Source: Blautia obeum ATCC 29174 | GTDB taxonomy: Bacteria > Bacillota > Clostridia > Lachnospirales > Lachnospiraceae | NCBI RefSeq assembly: GCF_025147765.1 | Contig: NZ_CP102265.1 | Coordinates: 937,001 to 1,001,000 of the forward strand | Length of the DNA stretch: 64,000 bases | Direction: 5' to 3' | Part shown: positions 16,813 to 24,920 of the stretch, one piece after another | Layout of the letters: every line of letters starts with the position of its first letter | How positions within the stretch are numbered: position 1 is the stretch's first letter | Notes under the pieces: model-generated | Told to the model about the DNA's origin: nothing | The model's input: only the letters and a program-made list of their open reading frames with translations | The model's database searches: none | Made by a program: the position numbers and the translations under genes

Positions 16813-17310
16813 CTACCGTAAGATTTCATATACGCCGTGGTTCGTGACAACAAAGGTTCCCTCCAATTCCATGTCACGCCCATAGGCTGCATAGTCGATA
16901 TAGTTTTGTAAGTGTGCCGGAAGTTCGCCAAGCTGTCCGCTTTCTTCCAGATAGTAGCGAGCCACATCCGCCATATCATCACAGCCGGAATGGCAGATAA
17001 TATCATCTTCATGCTCACAGAGTTCTTCAATACTGCCAAAGTAGGATTGCAGCTCTGATAGTTCCTCCTGAATGTATTCCGGTAAGTCCTCCACCATTTC
17101 ACACAGGCGGTTGATTTCCTCAATGGGGGTATATTCGTCAATCTCAAAGGGCAGCTCATAGTCATGGATGGCGTATTCCTTATATTCATCATTCAAACCG
17201 ATACGTTCTTTGACTTCCTCAAAGTCTACAGGCGGCGTGAACCATGCCCCGACCAGTTCGCCCTCATTGTATTTGCCTAAGTTGGCAATGTAAATCCGCA
17301 TTTCTTCCAC
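16813..17310 (-). CDS. ardA: Antirestriction protein ArdA (Orf18)
   Basis: Mimics B-form DNA to block type I restriction enzymes after transfer. 165 residues from the GTG at 17310, chosen because GGAGGTG lies 5 bases upstream and the length matches Tn916 ArdA; the ATG at 17334 has no ribosome site. Very acidic, with family landmarks YIANLGKYNEGELVGAWF, LNDEYKEYAIHDYELPFEID and NYIDYAAYGRD. It lies between orf19 and orf17 as in Tn916. Confidence 0.93.
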   Translation of the reverse strand: MEEMRIYIANLGKYNEGELVGAWFTPPVDFEEVKERIGLNDEYKEYAIHDYELPFEIDEYTPIEEINRLCEMVEDLPEYIQEELSELQSYFGSIEELCEHEDDIICHSGCDDMADVARYYLEESGQLGELPAHLQNYIDYAAYGRDMELEGTFVVTNHGVYEILR

Positions 17311-17430
17311 AGTGTCACCTCCATTCTCTGTCATGCTCCTTTTGGGGAGTTACGCTCCCCAAGCCCCTAGTGGACTTCCGCCATGAAGCAATCAGAGCTT
17401 GCTCCATAACGGAAGTGTAACAAGGGTTTC
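17311..17430. other. Intergenic hairpin region between ardA and orf19
   Basis: Contains the hairpin TTGGGGAG-N5-CTCCCCAA (about 17,342-17,363) and an imperfect pairing of ACTTCCG with CGGAAGT on either side of 17,385-17,420. Tn916 carries a single-strand replication origin in its transfer region; this folded stretch is a candidate, but I cannot confirm the location. Confidence 0.35.
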
Positions 17431-17652
17431 CTATGCACCGATAATCTTATTGAACAGTTCCAGTAAGATGTCCTTTACACCGTCCGCATTGAAGACCAGC
17501 CCAACCGCTACAAGGGAAACTACCAGAAAACCGATAAGTTTGGAAAATTCCCTCTTAAATCCGAGGTACAGTCCAATTACCACGATTGCCAGCAGCACAA
17601 GGGACTGGGCGTTGGATAAAAACCAGTTGTAAAGATTCTGTCCGAAATTCAT
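17431..17652 (-). CDS. orf19: Small membrane protein Orf19 (TcpD-like)
   Basis: 73 residues, the length of Orf19 in Tn916, with the start MNFGQNLYNWFLSNAQSLVL. Two membrane helices (about 13-32 and 38-55) and a short amphipathic end. Encoded between relaxase and ardA. Probably a small structural part of the conjugation channel. The ribosome site AAAGGAGC lies 4-6 bases before the ATG. Confidence 0.88.
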   Translation of the reverse strand: MNFGQNLYNWFLSNAQSLVLLAIVVIGLYLGFKREFSKLIGFLVVSLVAVGLVFNADGVKDILLELFNKIIGA

Positions 17653-17703
17653 AAAAGCTCCTTTCTTTGCTGTAAGATTTCTTAGGTTCTAAAATTGCCG
17701 CCG

Positions 17704-18885
17704 TTAAAGCACCACCTCCTTTGCAGCGGCGGCTTGCTGCTTCAGGATTTTTTCATGCTTCTCCGTCAGCCTTGCATGGGTGATGATGTCATGGACAATC
17801 TGGGTGTGGTTCATCTTATCCAGACGGAGAGCCAGCTTTAACGTGGGGGCTACCTGATGGGAGAGCCAGTGCAGGGTGCGTTCAAAGGAATAGGGTTCCG
17901 GTTTGGTTGTCAGTTTCAGGCTGCCCCTGTGTTCCCCGATAAACCACGCCCATTCCTCACTGATACGCCAGTCTGAACGGGGCTTTGTATCGTCCCTGTC
18001 CACGAACCGGACATAGCGGTTGATGATTTGAAAGGCTGTCCGTTCTGGATTGTCATGTTCTAACAGGTCACGGATGGCGTAAAAGGCACGCTCATTTTTC
18101 AGCCGGATTTCAAAGCGGTTCTTTACCTCTGCGTCCGCAATGGGAATATCATGCTTTTTGTACTGCTCATAGTCCTTTTCGTAAATGCAGAAGTACACTT
18201 CACTTTGGAGGGAGCCGATATACAGGGTGTTCCCCATACATTCTTTTTCCTCACGCCGTACCAGTTCGCCGCTGCGGTAGCTTTTGAAGCTGCGGAAGAC
18301 CGAGATACATTCCTCATTCCGGCACTTCTCTGTCAGATGGGGAATGTTCAGGATTCCCGTTTTGTCATTGATGGCAAGGTCAAGCCGCTTCATCACGCCG
18401 TCCTCCATGAGAACGTCCATGAAAAACTCATACCAGCTCCGTTCCTGTGCCAGCAGATAGCTTTCAAACTGGCGGCAGCCACGCCCTTTCAGTTCCAGCA
18501 GCACCCCTTTTTCCAGTTCCGACGATACCAGAACGAAAATATCCCCCAGATAGTAATGCTCCGTGTAAGAGTAAAATCCATAGTCTTCATGGATAAAGTA
18601 AGATAGCTTTAGCCGCAGCACGTCTTCCACGATATACTTCACATCCGTAGTAGGGAAGCGAATCCGAACATAATCAAAGAGCATTTCAAGGGGATTGTCT
18701 GGATTGAAGCGTTCCAGAGCTTCCGTGATGGCTTCCTGTAATGCTTCGGATGGGTGAGCCTTGCCCGTTTCAATATCGCTCAGGTACGGACGGGTGATTC
18801 CGGCAGCTAAGGCAAGTTTCTTTTGTGAGATACCGTAAACTTCCCGTTTCTCTTTGATGTCCCGTACCCATGTTTCTTCATTCAG
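17704..18885 (-). CDS. orf20: Relaxase Orf20 (MobT, Rep_trans family)
   Basis: Nicks oriT and stays bound to the transferred strand; it also drives rolling-circle replication in this family. N-terminal cro/C1 helix-turn-helix (GISQKKLALAAGITRPYLSD), then a Rep_trans domain with conserved stretches YFIHEDYGFYSYTEHYYLGD and MGNTLYIGSLQSEVYFCIYEKD; the catalytic Tyr should lie in the latter. The start is uncertain: family similarity begins at about 18,915, and no ATG or GTG follows in frame. A GGAGGG site precedes a CTG at 18,885, used here; another CTG lies at 18,900. The frame stays open to a TTG at 19,071, inside oriT. Confidence 0.87.
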   Translation of the reverse strand: MNEETWVRDIKEKREVYGISQKKLALAAGITRPYLSDIETGKAHPSEALQEAITEALERFNPDNPLEMLFDYVRIRFPTTDVKYIVEDVLRLKLSYFIHEDYGFYSYTEHYYLGDIFVLVSSELEKGVLLELKGRGCRQFESYLLAQERSWYEFFMDVLMEDGVMKRLDLAINDKTGILNIPHLTEKCRNEECISVFRSFKSYRSGELVRREEKECMGNTLYIGSLQSEVYFCIYEKDYEQYKKHDIPIADAEVKNRFEIRLKNERAFYAIRDLLEHDNPERTAFQIINRYVRFVDRDDTKPRSDWRISEEWAWFIGEHRGSLKLTTKPEPYSFERTLHWLSHQVAPTLKLALRLDKMNHTQIVHDIITHARLTEKHEKILKQQAAAAKEVVL

Positions 18886-18904
18886 TGAAAATCCCTCCAG
18901 TCTA

Positions 18905-19078
18905 AAAAAGCGTATGTCAACTTTCAGAGCCTTGTTGACACACGCCGGATAGGGGAAAATCCCTTGTGTACCGTGGGATTCTGCCCTGTTGTTTGGTTGT
19001 TGCCTGTCGATTTGTACCCCTCTGTTAGATACGAGGGGTTCATGCTGGCGTGCCTTGCGGCACACCAGCAACAGCAGG
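18905..19078 (-). other. oriT: Origin of transfer (oriT) of the conjugative element
   Basis: Lies between orf21 and orf20, where Tn916 has oriT. It contains the inverted repeat ACCCCTCGT-N5-ACAGAGGGGT-like arms (about 19,017-19,042), the conserved tract GTACAAATCGACAGGCAACA next to it, and a hairpin GCTGGTGTGCC/GGCACGCCAGC at about 19,044-19,069. Recognised by similarity to the Tn916 sequence as I recall it. The nick site is not fixed here. Confidence 0.75.
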
Positions 19079-20476
19079 TCAGTCCGTTTCTGCGGCTTTT
19101 GCTCCGCACGCCGCCTGCACTCCCTGCCTGCTGTCTATGAGATTTTTTATTTCCTTGAGGAAATCGTGTCCTTTTGGCACAAGGGGCGTGTAAAATTCCG
19201 AGATAACGCTGGTTCCCACATCCACATAGCCACGCCCTTTTATCTGCTTGAGGAAGAAGTCCTTTGTGGTTTCCCCGAACATCATCCCATAGCCCATTTC
19301 CGACATCCGCCCCAGAGCTACACGGAAATTGAACTGGTCACGGATTCCGTCCCCCAGATACTTTGCGTCTGGACGCTGGCAGGCGAGAATCAGGAAGAAG
19401 CCAGCCTGCCGCCCAAGCATAACGATTTGTTTTAACTTGTTGAGGACGGCGGCGTTTTCCTTTGTGCCGAGCATTTCCATAAATGCCACATATTCATCAA
19501 AGATAAGGAAATGTGCCGGAAGTCCCAAGTAAGCGTAATTTTCCCCTGTCCGGTAATTCTCCATGAGCTTCATGTCTTCGCTGCGTTTCATCATTTCTTC
19601 ATAGAAACGGTCAATGCAGGCGAGCATATCTTCCTTTTTGTAGTACACATCCGGCATAACCGCCTGTAAATCCGCAAGGTCAGCGTTCTTTGGGTCTAAC
19701 ACGAACAGGACGGCGTTAGTGCGGAGCAGGGCTTCAATGAGGGTCAGGATGAAGTAGGTCTTTCCGCCGCCGGTTCCTCCGGCAATGAGCATATGGGGGA
19801 GCTTATCATACTCCCACCAGACATTTTCCATGAGCCGGAGCCTGCCGTCCTTTGCCTGTACGTCTTCAATGGAGATACGGTTGGCAATGGTATCATAGAG
19901 TAGGGTGTACTCCACATAGGAATCCTTTAATTCCTTATCCGTCAGCTCACAGTACAAGCCGCTTTCCAGCTTTCTCTCCAAGTTTAAGAGCTGTTCCTGA
20001 TATTTCCCCAAAGTGATTTCCACACGGATATGGAGCAAGCCCTGTTTCATACGGTAGTAGATTTTGGGAAAGTAAGTGATGGTTTCTTTGGAACGGCTGG
20101 AAGACAAGTCCTTGAAAAAAGCGTCTTCTTTTCTCTGCTCTGATTCATACCACTTGTTTTCCAACACCATCCTTGCCAGTTTTTGGCGGTGGATGAGCTG
20201 CTTTACTTCATCCCTGCGGTATCGCCAGAACAGAAGAACTGCTGTAAGGCACACCATTCCTGCCACGCCCATACTGAATAACAGGTAAGGGATGTTTACA
20301 TCCTGTATTATCTGGGAGAGGGACACTTCCTGCCAGTTGGCTCCGGCAATCTGCCCTGTATGAAACAGCAGGACAACCAGCAGGAAGACAGGGAACAGGG
20401 CGGCAAGGGCAGTATGGGACACAAGGTCTTTATCCGTGGGGCGGATACGTTTTCCACGGGGAAAAAGCTGCTTCAT
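19079..20476 (-). CDS. orf21: Coupling protein Orf21 (TcpA, FtsK/SpoIIIE type)
   Basis: A 465-residue DNA pump that links the relaxase complex to the channel. Two N-terminal membrane helices (about 25-45 and 65-85) and an FtsK/SpoIIIE ATPase domain with Walker A IAGGTGGGKTYFILTL (about 232-247) and Walker B FLIFDEYVAF (about 323). The motif ILACQRPDAKYLGDGIRDQF is typical of TcpA. Located upstream of oriT and orf20 as in Tn916. It starts MKQLFPRGKRIRPTD after an AAAGGAGG ribosome site. Confidence 0.93.
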   Translation of the reverse strand: MKQLFPRGKRIRPTDKDLVSHTALAALFPVFLLVVLLFHTGQIAGANWQEVSLSQIIQDVNIPYLLFSMGVAGMVCLTAVLLFWRYRRDEVKQLIHRQKLARMVLENKWYESEQRKEDAFFKDLSSSRSKETITYFPKIYYRMKQGLLHIRVEITLGKYQEQLLNLERKLESGLYCELTDKELKDSYVEYTLLYDTIANRISIEDVQAKDGRLRLMENVWWEYDKLPHMLIAGGTGGGKTYFILTLIEALLRTNAVLFVLDPKNADLADLQAVMPDVYYKKEDMLACIDRFYEEMMKRSEDMKLMENYRTGENYAYLGLPAHFLIFDEYVAFMEMLGTKENAAVLNKLKQIVMLGRQAGFFLILACQRPDAKYLGDGIRDQFNFRVALGRMSEMGYGMMFGETTKDFFLKQIKGRGYVDVGTSVISEFYTPLVPKGHDFLKEIKNLIDSRQGVQAACGAKAAETD

Positions 20477-20514
20477 GGGAACAATCCTCCTTTCGCTTTT
20501 CTCTTATTTAGCTG

Positions 20515-20892
20515 TTATTTTGCAGGGGGAGCGTCTTTCTTCGGTGTCTGGGGATTCATGGCAGCCCCTTTTTTCAGGACAATATCCTCTGCCTTGATGT
20601 ACCAGTCCACCTCTGCTCCCTGAAAGGTAGCCGTTGCCACAGTATCTGCCACTGGATTGATAAGTTCCACCTCTGCGTTGTAATCGAGCTCCTTTAACGG
20701 CACGCTGGCAGGGATGGAAACCTGAATCATACGCCCCTGTCCTCTGGATTTTAAGTCATAGGTACGCTCCTTGATTTCTTCTGATACCGAGCCGTCTTCA
20801 TTCTGGAGGTGAACCTCACGGCGGAGGGCAGAAAATTTCAATGCCCCGAATGTTGCTTCCTTGTCAATCACGATTCCGTTTGCTAATCTCAT
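20515..20892 (-). CDS. orf22: Orf22-like protein (DUF961 family)
   Basis: 125 residues of the DUF961 family, which comes as paired genes at the beginning of Tn916-type transfer operons. Starts MRLANGIVIDKEATFGALKF, then a mixed beta-rich core with no membrane segment or known active site. Probable helicase-processivity or regulatory role by analogy to HelP of ICEBs1; not shown by the sequence. Preceded by AAAGGAGG. Confidence 0.87.
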   Translation of the reverse strand: MRLANGIVIDKEATFGALKFSALRREVHLQNEDGSVSEEIKERTYDLKSRGQGRMIQVSIPASVPLKELDYNAEVELINPVADTVATATFQGAEVDWYIKAEDIVLKKGAAMNPQTPKKDAPPAK

Positions 20893-20913
20893 AGTCTGAT
20901 GTCCTCCTTTTCC

Positions 20914-21228
20914 TTACGCTTTTACCATATCGTCAGCGTGCAAAATGTAGTTGGTAAAGCCCCTTGTGCCGATTTTATAGCCCTCTGCGGTGATACGGGG
21001 ATTGACGAGCTTTACACGTTCCTCAAAGTCAAAATGCTTCTCTCCGGCTTCGGCAGGGAGGATAACCACAATATCATCCGCCCTCTGCACGTCTGAATAA
21101 AGATTGAAGCTGCGGGAGAGTACCGCCATGCGTCCGTTGATTCTTCTCTGTTCTGTTTTGTCTTCTCCGGCAAACTCCAAGTTGCCGAATGTCTTTTCCA
21201 TGTTGGGAATAACGAATTTTAATTCCAT
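20914..21228 (-). CDS. orf23: Orf23-like protein (DUF961 family)
   Basis: 104 residues from the ATG at 21,228 (MELKFVIPNMEKTFGNLEFA), selected because the upstream extension to 21,336 has no family resemblance. It shares the DUF961 fold with Orf22; both contain a conserved F-G-x-L/A-x-F pattern near the start. In ICEBs1 the related HelP is needed with the PcrA helicase for unwinding during transfer. First recognisable gene of the transfer operon. No orf24 is visible between it and the right end. Confidence 0.87.
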   Translation of the reverse strand: MELKFVIPNMEKTFGNLEFAGEDKTEQRRINGRMAVLSRSFNLYSDVQRADDIVVILPAEAGEKHFDFEERVKLVNPRITAEGYKIGTRGFTNYILHADDMVKA

Positions 21229-21459
21229 ATAGATGTACCTGTCCTTTCTGAATGTTGTGTTTGATGGTTGGTTTCGGATTCTGGTCTGGAAACGGAGGGG
21301 AACGCTCCGGCGGTGGTGATTTCTTCGTAGTATCACATCCTTTTTGGTTTTGGGGTAAAAAAATAGACGCTCATTTCTGAACGTCTGAATTGATACACTG
21401 GAAAGGCGGAATATCTGCTTTACCCTCTATATTTTTGTATATGTTGTACTTACAAGGTC
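21229..21459. other. Right end of the element: leader of the transfer operon
   Basis: 231 bases without a credible gene. Contains a hairpin AGACG-N11-CGTCT near 21,363-21,384. At 21,438-21,452 lies TATATGTTGTACTTA, whose reverse complement resembles TATGTGCAACATAGA at 1305-1319 near the left end (12 of 15 positions), possibly recombinase-binding half sites. Confidence 0.45.
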
Positions 21460-21470
21460 GCCCCAGAACA
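21452..21470. other. attR of the conjugative element inside cotJC
   Basis: cotJC reading resumes at the GCC codon 21,460-21,462. The GC at 21,460-21,461 matches the GC at 1284-1285 (or 1287-1288), the presumed two-base crossover core of the serine recombinase. Confidence 0.65.
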
Positions 21471-21687
21471 GAAAGCCCGGGCAACGTACGATAATATTCT
21501 TCGAGTTGTCCGTGACATTCCTGAAATTGCAGATCCGATTCGTTTTCTACGTGCGAGAGAAGTCGTACACTTCCAGCGTTTCGGGGAAGCACTTCGTTCC
21601 GTACAGGAACAGCTGGATGCGAAAAACTTCTATGCATTCAATCCGAGCTTTGACTGTCCATGTGAGGCGTCCTGTAAAAATTCATAA
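21460..21687 (+). pseudogene. cotJC: cotJC 3' fragment
   Basis: Encodes the last 75 residues of CotJC without a start codon: PEQKARATYDNILRVV, then FLRAREVVHFQRFGEAL (metal-ligand Glu/His motif) and the C-terminus KNFYAFNPSFDCPCEAS. It continues in register from the middle fragment at 921-1331 if the element is removed. No stop codon or decay is seen in this piece, so reassembly would give an intact C-terminal half. A terminator follows at 21,707-21,736. Confidence 0.88.
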
Positions 21688-21706
21688 CAACAAAGAAATA
21701 TCAAAT

Positions 21707-21736
21707 AAGACCTGGGAGGATTCTTCCGGGTCTTTT
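21707..21736 (+). terminator. Terminator after cotJC
   Basis: Stem AAGACCTGG (21,707-21,715) with CCGGGTCTT (21,726-21,734), one G-T pair, then a short T run. It lies 20 bases after the cotJC stop codon and has kept its form although the gene is split. Confidence 0.75.
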
Positions 21737-21813
21737 AGGGTAAATACAGGATTTTACAATTCCTTTCATCCATGTTATTATGACAACGCATTAAATATGA
21801 AAGGAAAACGATC

Positions 21814-23094
21814 ATGGAAGTTCTGACGATTGGGATTTTCTGTGCTTTGCTCATTATATGCATCATAACGGGAAAATCTATATTATATGCTCTTCTGGCA
21901 GGTCTGATCATTTTCAGCCTGTATGGAAAAAAACAGGGATATAGCTGGAGACAGATTAGCAGGATGGCATTACAGGGAGTCTGGAAAGTAAAAAATATTC
22001 TGCTCACATTTATACTGATCGGAATGCTGACAGCACTTTGGCGACAGGCTGGAACAATTCCTGCAATCATCTGTTATACCGTGCATCTGATAAAACCATC
22101 GACATTTTTGCTGATGACATTTCTTCTGAATTGTCTGATCTCAGTCCTGACAGGAACTGCTCTTGGTACGGCAGCTACGATTGGTGTTGTATGTGCAACG
22201 ATGGCTTCTGCACTTGGAATTCCTTCATGGATGACCGGTGGTGCAATTCTTTCCGGGGTATATTTCGGAGATCGTTGTTCTCCTGTTTCGACAAGTGCAC
22301 TTCTGGTGGCGGAGCTGACGGAGACAGGTATCTATACAAATATAAAAAATATGATCAAAAGTGCATTGGCACCATTTACCATTACCTGTATTCTTTATCT
22401 GACTGTCAGCATACAGCTTCATGGAAAAACAGAGATGCCGGATCTTGGACATGCTTTTGGCAGTGAGTTCCGGCTCAGCTGGATTGCATTGCTGCCTGCA
22501 GCGGTGATTCTGCTGTTGGCTGTTATGCAGGCAGGGGTGAAGATCGCGATGATCGCAAGTATAGTTACTGCAATTCCTGTCTGTATTGGCCTTCAGAATA
22601 TGGCATTTACGGAACTTCCTGAACTTCTTCTGAATGGTTTCCATTCTACAGATGTGACGGTAGCGGCAATGCTGAATGGAGGTGGTATCACTTCGATGTT
22701 GAAGGTTGGAGCAATCGTATGCATTTCTTCATCTTATTCAGGTATTTTTCAGGCAACAGGAATCCTGAATGGATTTCAGAAAATGGTCTGTTTGCTTGCC
22801 GACAGGACAAAACCATATTTTGCAGTGCTTGTCACATCAATCCTGACAAGCGTTATGGCATGTAATCAGACACTGGCAATCATGCTTACAGATCAGCTCT
22901 GCAGCAGAACAGAACCGGATAAGCTGCGTTTTGCCAATAATCTGGAGGACAGTGCAGTGCTCATAGCACCTTTGGTGCCGTGGTCGATCGCGTGTGCTGT
23001 TCCGCTTACAGCAGCAGGTGCACCGGGATACAGCGTCTTATTTGCAGTGTTTTTGTATCTGCTTCCGTTGTGCGATTTAGTGTTAAAAAAATAA
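21814..23094 (+). CDS. NhaC-family Na+/H+ antiporter
   Basis: A 426-residue membrane protein with about 11 hydrophobic helices. The motif GVYFGDRCSPVSTSALLVAELT (residues about 149-170) is typical of NhaC antiporters, with its conserved Asp-Arg pair; a further ACNQTLAIMLTDQL stretch supports this. Exchanges protons for sodium or another small cation or organic partner, so substrate is uncertain. It stands alone between the cotJC terminator and the riboswitch promoter. Start ATG follows GAAAGGAAAACG, a fair ribosome site. Confidence 0.87.
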   Translation: MEVLTIGIFCALLIICIITGKSILYALLAGLIIFSLYGKKQGYSWRQISRMALQGVWKVKNILLTFILIGMLTALWRQAGTIPAIICYTVHLIKPSTFLLMTFLLNCLISVLTGTALGTAATIGVVCATMASALGIPSWMTGGAILSGVYFGDRCSPVSTSALLVAELTETGIYTNIKNMIKSALAPFTITCILYLTVSIQLHGKTEMPDLGHAFGSEFRLSWIALLPAAVILLLAVMQAGVKIAMIASIVTAIPVCIGLQNMAFTELPELLLNGFHSTDVTVAAMLNGGGITSMLKVGAIVCISSSYSGIFQATGILNGFQKMVCLLADRTKPYFAVLVTSILTSVMACNQTLAIMLTDQLCSRTEPDKLRFANNLEDSAVLIAPLVPWSIACAVPLTAAGAPGYSVLFAVFLYLLPLCDLVLKK

Positions 23095-23109
23095 CTGCCC
23101 TATTGTAAA

Positions 23110-23138
23110 TTGACCAAAATAGTGGTATTCTGTAAGAA
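23110..23138 (+). promoter_or_regulatory. Promoter of the cobalamin-riboswitch operon
   Basis: TTGACC at 23,110-23,115 and TAAGAA at 23,133-23,138 with a 17-base spacer, upstream of the riboswitch. Confidence 0.55.
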
Positions 23139-23154
23139 ATTGAATAATAAAAAT

Positions 23155-23370
23155 AACAGGTGCTGATGTTAGATAATCAAATAGCCTTCAGTTAAAAGGG
23201 AAACAGGTGTAAGTCCTGTACGATCTCGTCACTGTATACAGGGAATGCAGAATCATGTGTGTATGCACAGTCACTGGGAAACTGGGAAGACGATTCGGGT
23301 GTATTGATCTGTAAGTCAGGAAACCTGCCTGCTATTGGTACGGGGATTTTAAATTCCGGATCACGAGTAA
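23155..23370 (+). promoter_or_regulatory. Cobalamin (AdoCbl-type) riboswitch
   Basis: Conserved elements appear in order: AAAAGGGAA (about 23,204-23,212), the B12-box-like GGTGTAAGTCCTGTACGA region (about 23,217 on), GTCACTG...ACAGGGA, then CACTGGGAAACTGGGAAG (about 23,272-23,289) and the closing AAGTCAGGAAACCTGCC at about 23,313-23,329. A terminator follows, so bound cobalamin should stop transcription of the downstream chelatase-uptake operon. Confidence 0.93.
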
Positions 23371-23390
23371 TTGGTTGTACCATAATCCAG

Positions 23391-23418
23391 AAACTCTAGC
23401 CCGGTGCAGGAGTTTTTT
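23391..23418 (+). terminator. Riboswitch expression-platform terminator
   Basis: Stem AAACTC (23,391-23,396) with GAGTTT (23,410-23,415) and a following T run. It lies between the cobalamin aptamer and the first gene, as needed for control by premature termination. Confidence 0.75.
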
Positions 23419-23528
23419 TATTGGGAAATATAGTATTTCTCCGAAAAATATTTTTTGACCAGGCTTGCTGCCGTACTTTGTTATTCATTTTAATTTTCAT
23501 GAGAAAACAGGTACAGGAGGAAAAAAAC

Positions 23529-24887
23529 ATGAAAAACAAAACTGTAAAAGCACTGGCAATTGCAATGACTGTAGCAACAGTCACAATGATGGGATCTGCA
23601 AGCATCTACGCTTCTGATGACACTGCTGAGACAGCAACAGAAGAAACCGCAGATGATGCAGAAACCGCAGATGATGCAGAAACCGCTGATACAGAAGAAG
23701 CTTCCGATGATGATCAGAAAGCAGCAGATGAAGTAGCAGCACTGATCGACAAGATTTATGTTCAGGAAAGAACTGATACAACAGATGAAGACTGCAAAGC
23801 TGCCAAAGAAGCATGGGATAAACTGACAGACGCTCAGAAGGAACTGGTTGAAGGCGAAGAAGCTGATCCGGATTACTTCGGACGTGACACTGGTGATGCA
23901 TCCAAAGATGATCCTCGTAACCAGGATGAAATCGGTGAGAACGAACTTCTTGTTGTAAGCTTTGGTACATCCTTCAACGACAGCCGTGCTGAGGATATCA
24001 AAGGAATCGAAGACAAACTGCAGGAAGCATATCCGGATTGGTCTGTAAGACGTGCATTTACAGCACAGATCATTATCAACCATGTAGAAGCAAGAGATGA
24101 TGAAGTGATTGACAATATGCAGCAGGCACTTGACCGTGCAGTTGATAATGGCGTTAAAAATCTTGTTGTTCAGCCTACACATCTGATGCATGGTGCTGAA
24201 TATGATGAAATGACAGAAGCAATTGATGGATACAAAGATAAATTTGAATCTGTTGCAATCGCAGAGCCAATGCTTGGCGAAGTTGGTGATGACGCTACTG
24301 TAATTAACGATGATAAGAAAGCTGTTGCACAGGCTATCACAGATGAAGCCTGCAAAGAAGCTGGATATGACAGTATGGAAGCTGCTGCAGAAGATGGAAC
24401 AGCATTTGTATTCATGGGACATGGTACTTCCCATACAGCAAATGTAACATATGATCAGATGCAGACACAGATGAATGACCTTGGATTCACAAATGCTTTC
24501 ATTGGTACTGTAGAAGGTGAACCGGAAGATACAGAATGCCAGGCTGTTATCGCAAAAGTTAAAGATGCTGGATTTAAGAAAGTTGTTCTTCGTCCACTGA
24601 TGGTTGTTGCTGGTGACCATGCAAACAACGATATGGCTGGTGATGATGACGATTCCTGGAAATCTCAGTTCAATGCATCTGGTGCATTTGACAGCGTTGA
24701 CTGCCAGATCGCAGGTCTTGGAAGAATTGAAGCTGTAGAGGATCTTTACGTAGAGCATACAAAAGCAGCAATTGATTCTCTTGGAACAGCTGATACAACT
24801 GAAGAAACAACAGATGATACTGCAGAAGCAGCAGATGACACAACAGATGGTGCAGAAGAAGTTACAGACGATTCTGCAGCAGAATAA
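23529..24887 (+). CDS. cbiK: Exported CbiK-like sirohydrochlorin cobaltochelatase
   Basis: CbiK inserts cobalt into sirohydrochlorin in anaerobic B12 synthesis; relatives also handle other tetrapyrroles. 452 residues from ATG 23,529 (AGGAGG site 8 bases upstream); the upstream extension lacks one. Unlike cytoplasmic CbiK (about 260 residues) it has a signal peptide (about 1-29, ending ASIYAS) and acidic repeats (AETADD) at both ends. The catalytic core has LLVVSFGTSFNDSR, VVQPTHLMHGAEYDEM, FVFMGHGTSHTANVTY and VVAGDHANNDMAGDDDDSW, which hold the expected metal-binding His residues. No lipobox or wall anchor is seen. No other B12 synthesis genes are nearby; it leads an uptake operon. It may load, remove or bind the metal of captured corrinoids outside the membrane, which is inference. 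Confidence 0.9.
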   Translation: MKNKTVKALAIAMTVATVTMMGSASIYASDDTAETATEETADDAETADDAETADTEEASDDDQKAADEVAALIDKIYVQERTDTTDEDCKAAKEAWDKLTDAQKELVEGEEADPDYFGRDTGDASKDDPRNQDEIGENELLVVSFGTSFNDSRAEDIKGIEDKLQEAYPDWSVRRAFTAQIIINHVEARDDEVIDNMQQALDRAVDNGVKNLVVQPTHLMHGAEYDEMTEAIDGYKDKFESVAIAEPMLGEVGDDATVINDDKKAVAQAITDEACKEAGYDSMEAAAEDGTAFVFMGHGTSHTANVTYDQMQTQMNDLGFTNAFIGTVEGEPEDTECQAVIAKVKDAGFKKVVLRPLMVVAGDHANNDMAGDDDDSWKSQFNASGAFDSVDCQIAGLGRIEAVEDLYVEHTKAAIDSLGTADTTEETTDDTAEAADDTTDGAEEVTDDSAAE

Positions 24888-24920
24888 TGTAATGTGTAAA
24901 TAATTTATGCAATAAACGGG

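Larger units (their letters stand above)
1286..21461 (-). mobile_element. Tn916/Tn5397-like integrative conjugative element with serine recombinase
   Basis: About 20.2 kb inserted in cotJC. Reading the - strand from the right end: orf23, orf22, orf21 (coupling protein), oriT, orf20 (relaxase), orf19, ardA (orf18), orf17, orf16, orf15, orf14, orf13, then cargo (two-component system, ABC transporter, lipoprotein), orf9 (opposite strand), orf7, orf8, a 47-codon gene and a large serine recombinase next to attL. The order matches the Tn916 family as I know it. There is no tet(M), orf12, recognisable orf24, xis or tyrosine int. Because the orf7-orf8-recombinase transcript faces the left end, circularisation would let it read into orf23-orf13, the regulatory logic known for Tn916. 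All core genes look intact, so transfer seems possible. Confidence 0.92.

Noticed and set aside
23630..23700. Short repeats in the N-terminal coding region of the cbiK-like gene as a mobile or regulatory repeat
   Set aside because: They encode the in-frame acidic AETADD repeat and are explained by the protein.
23490..24758. 422-codon - strand frame opposite the cbiK-like gene
   Set aside because: A mirror of the biased codon use of the exported chelatase; its protein is rich in Cys, Phe and Ile without any recognisable domain.
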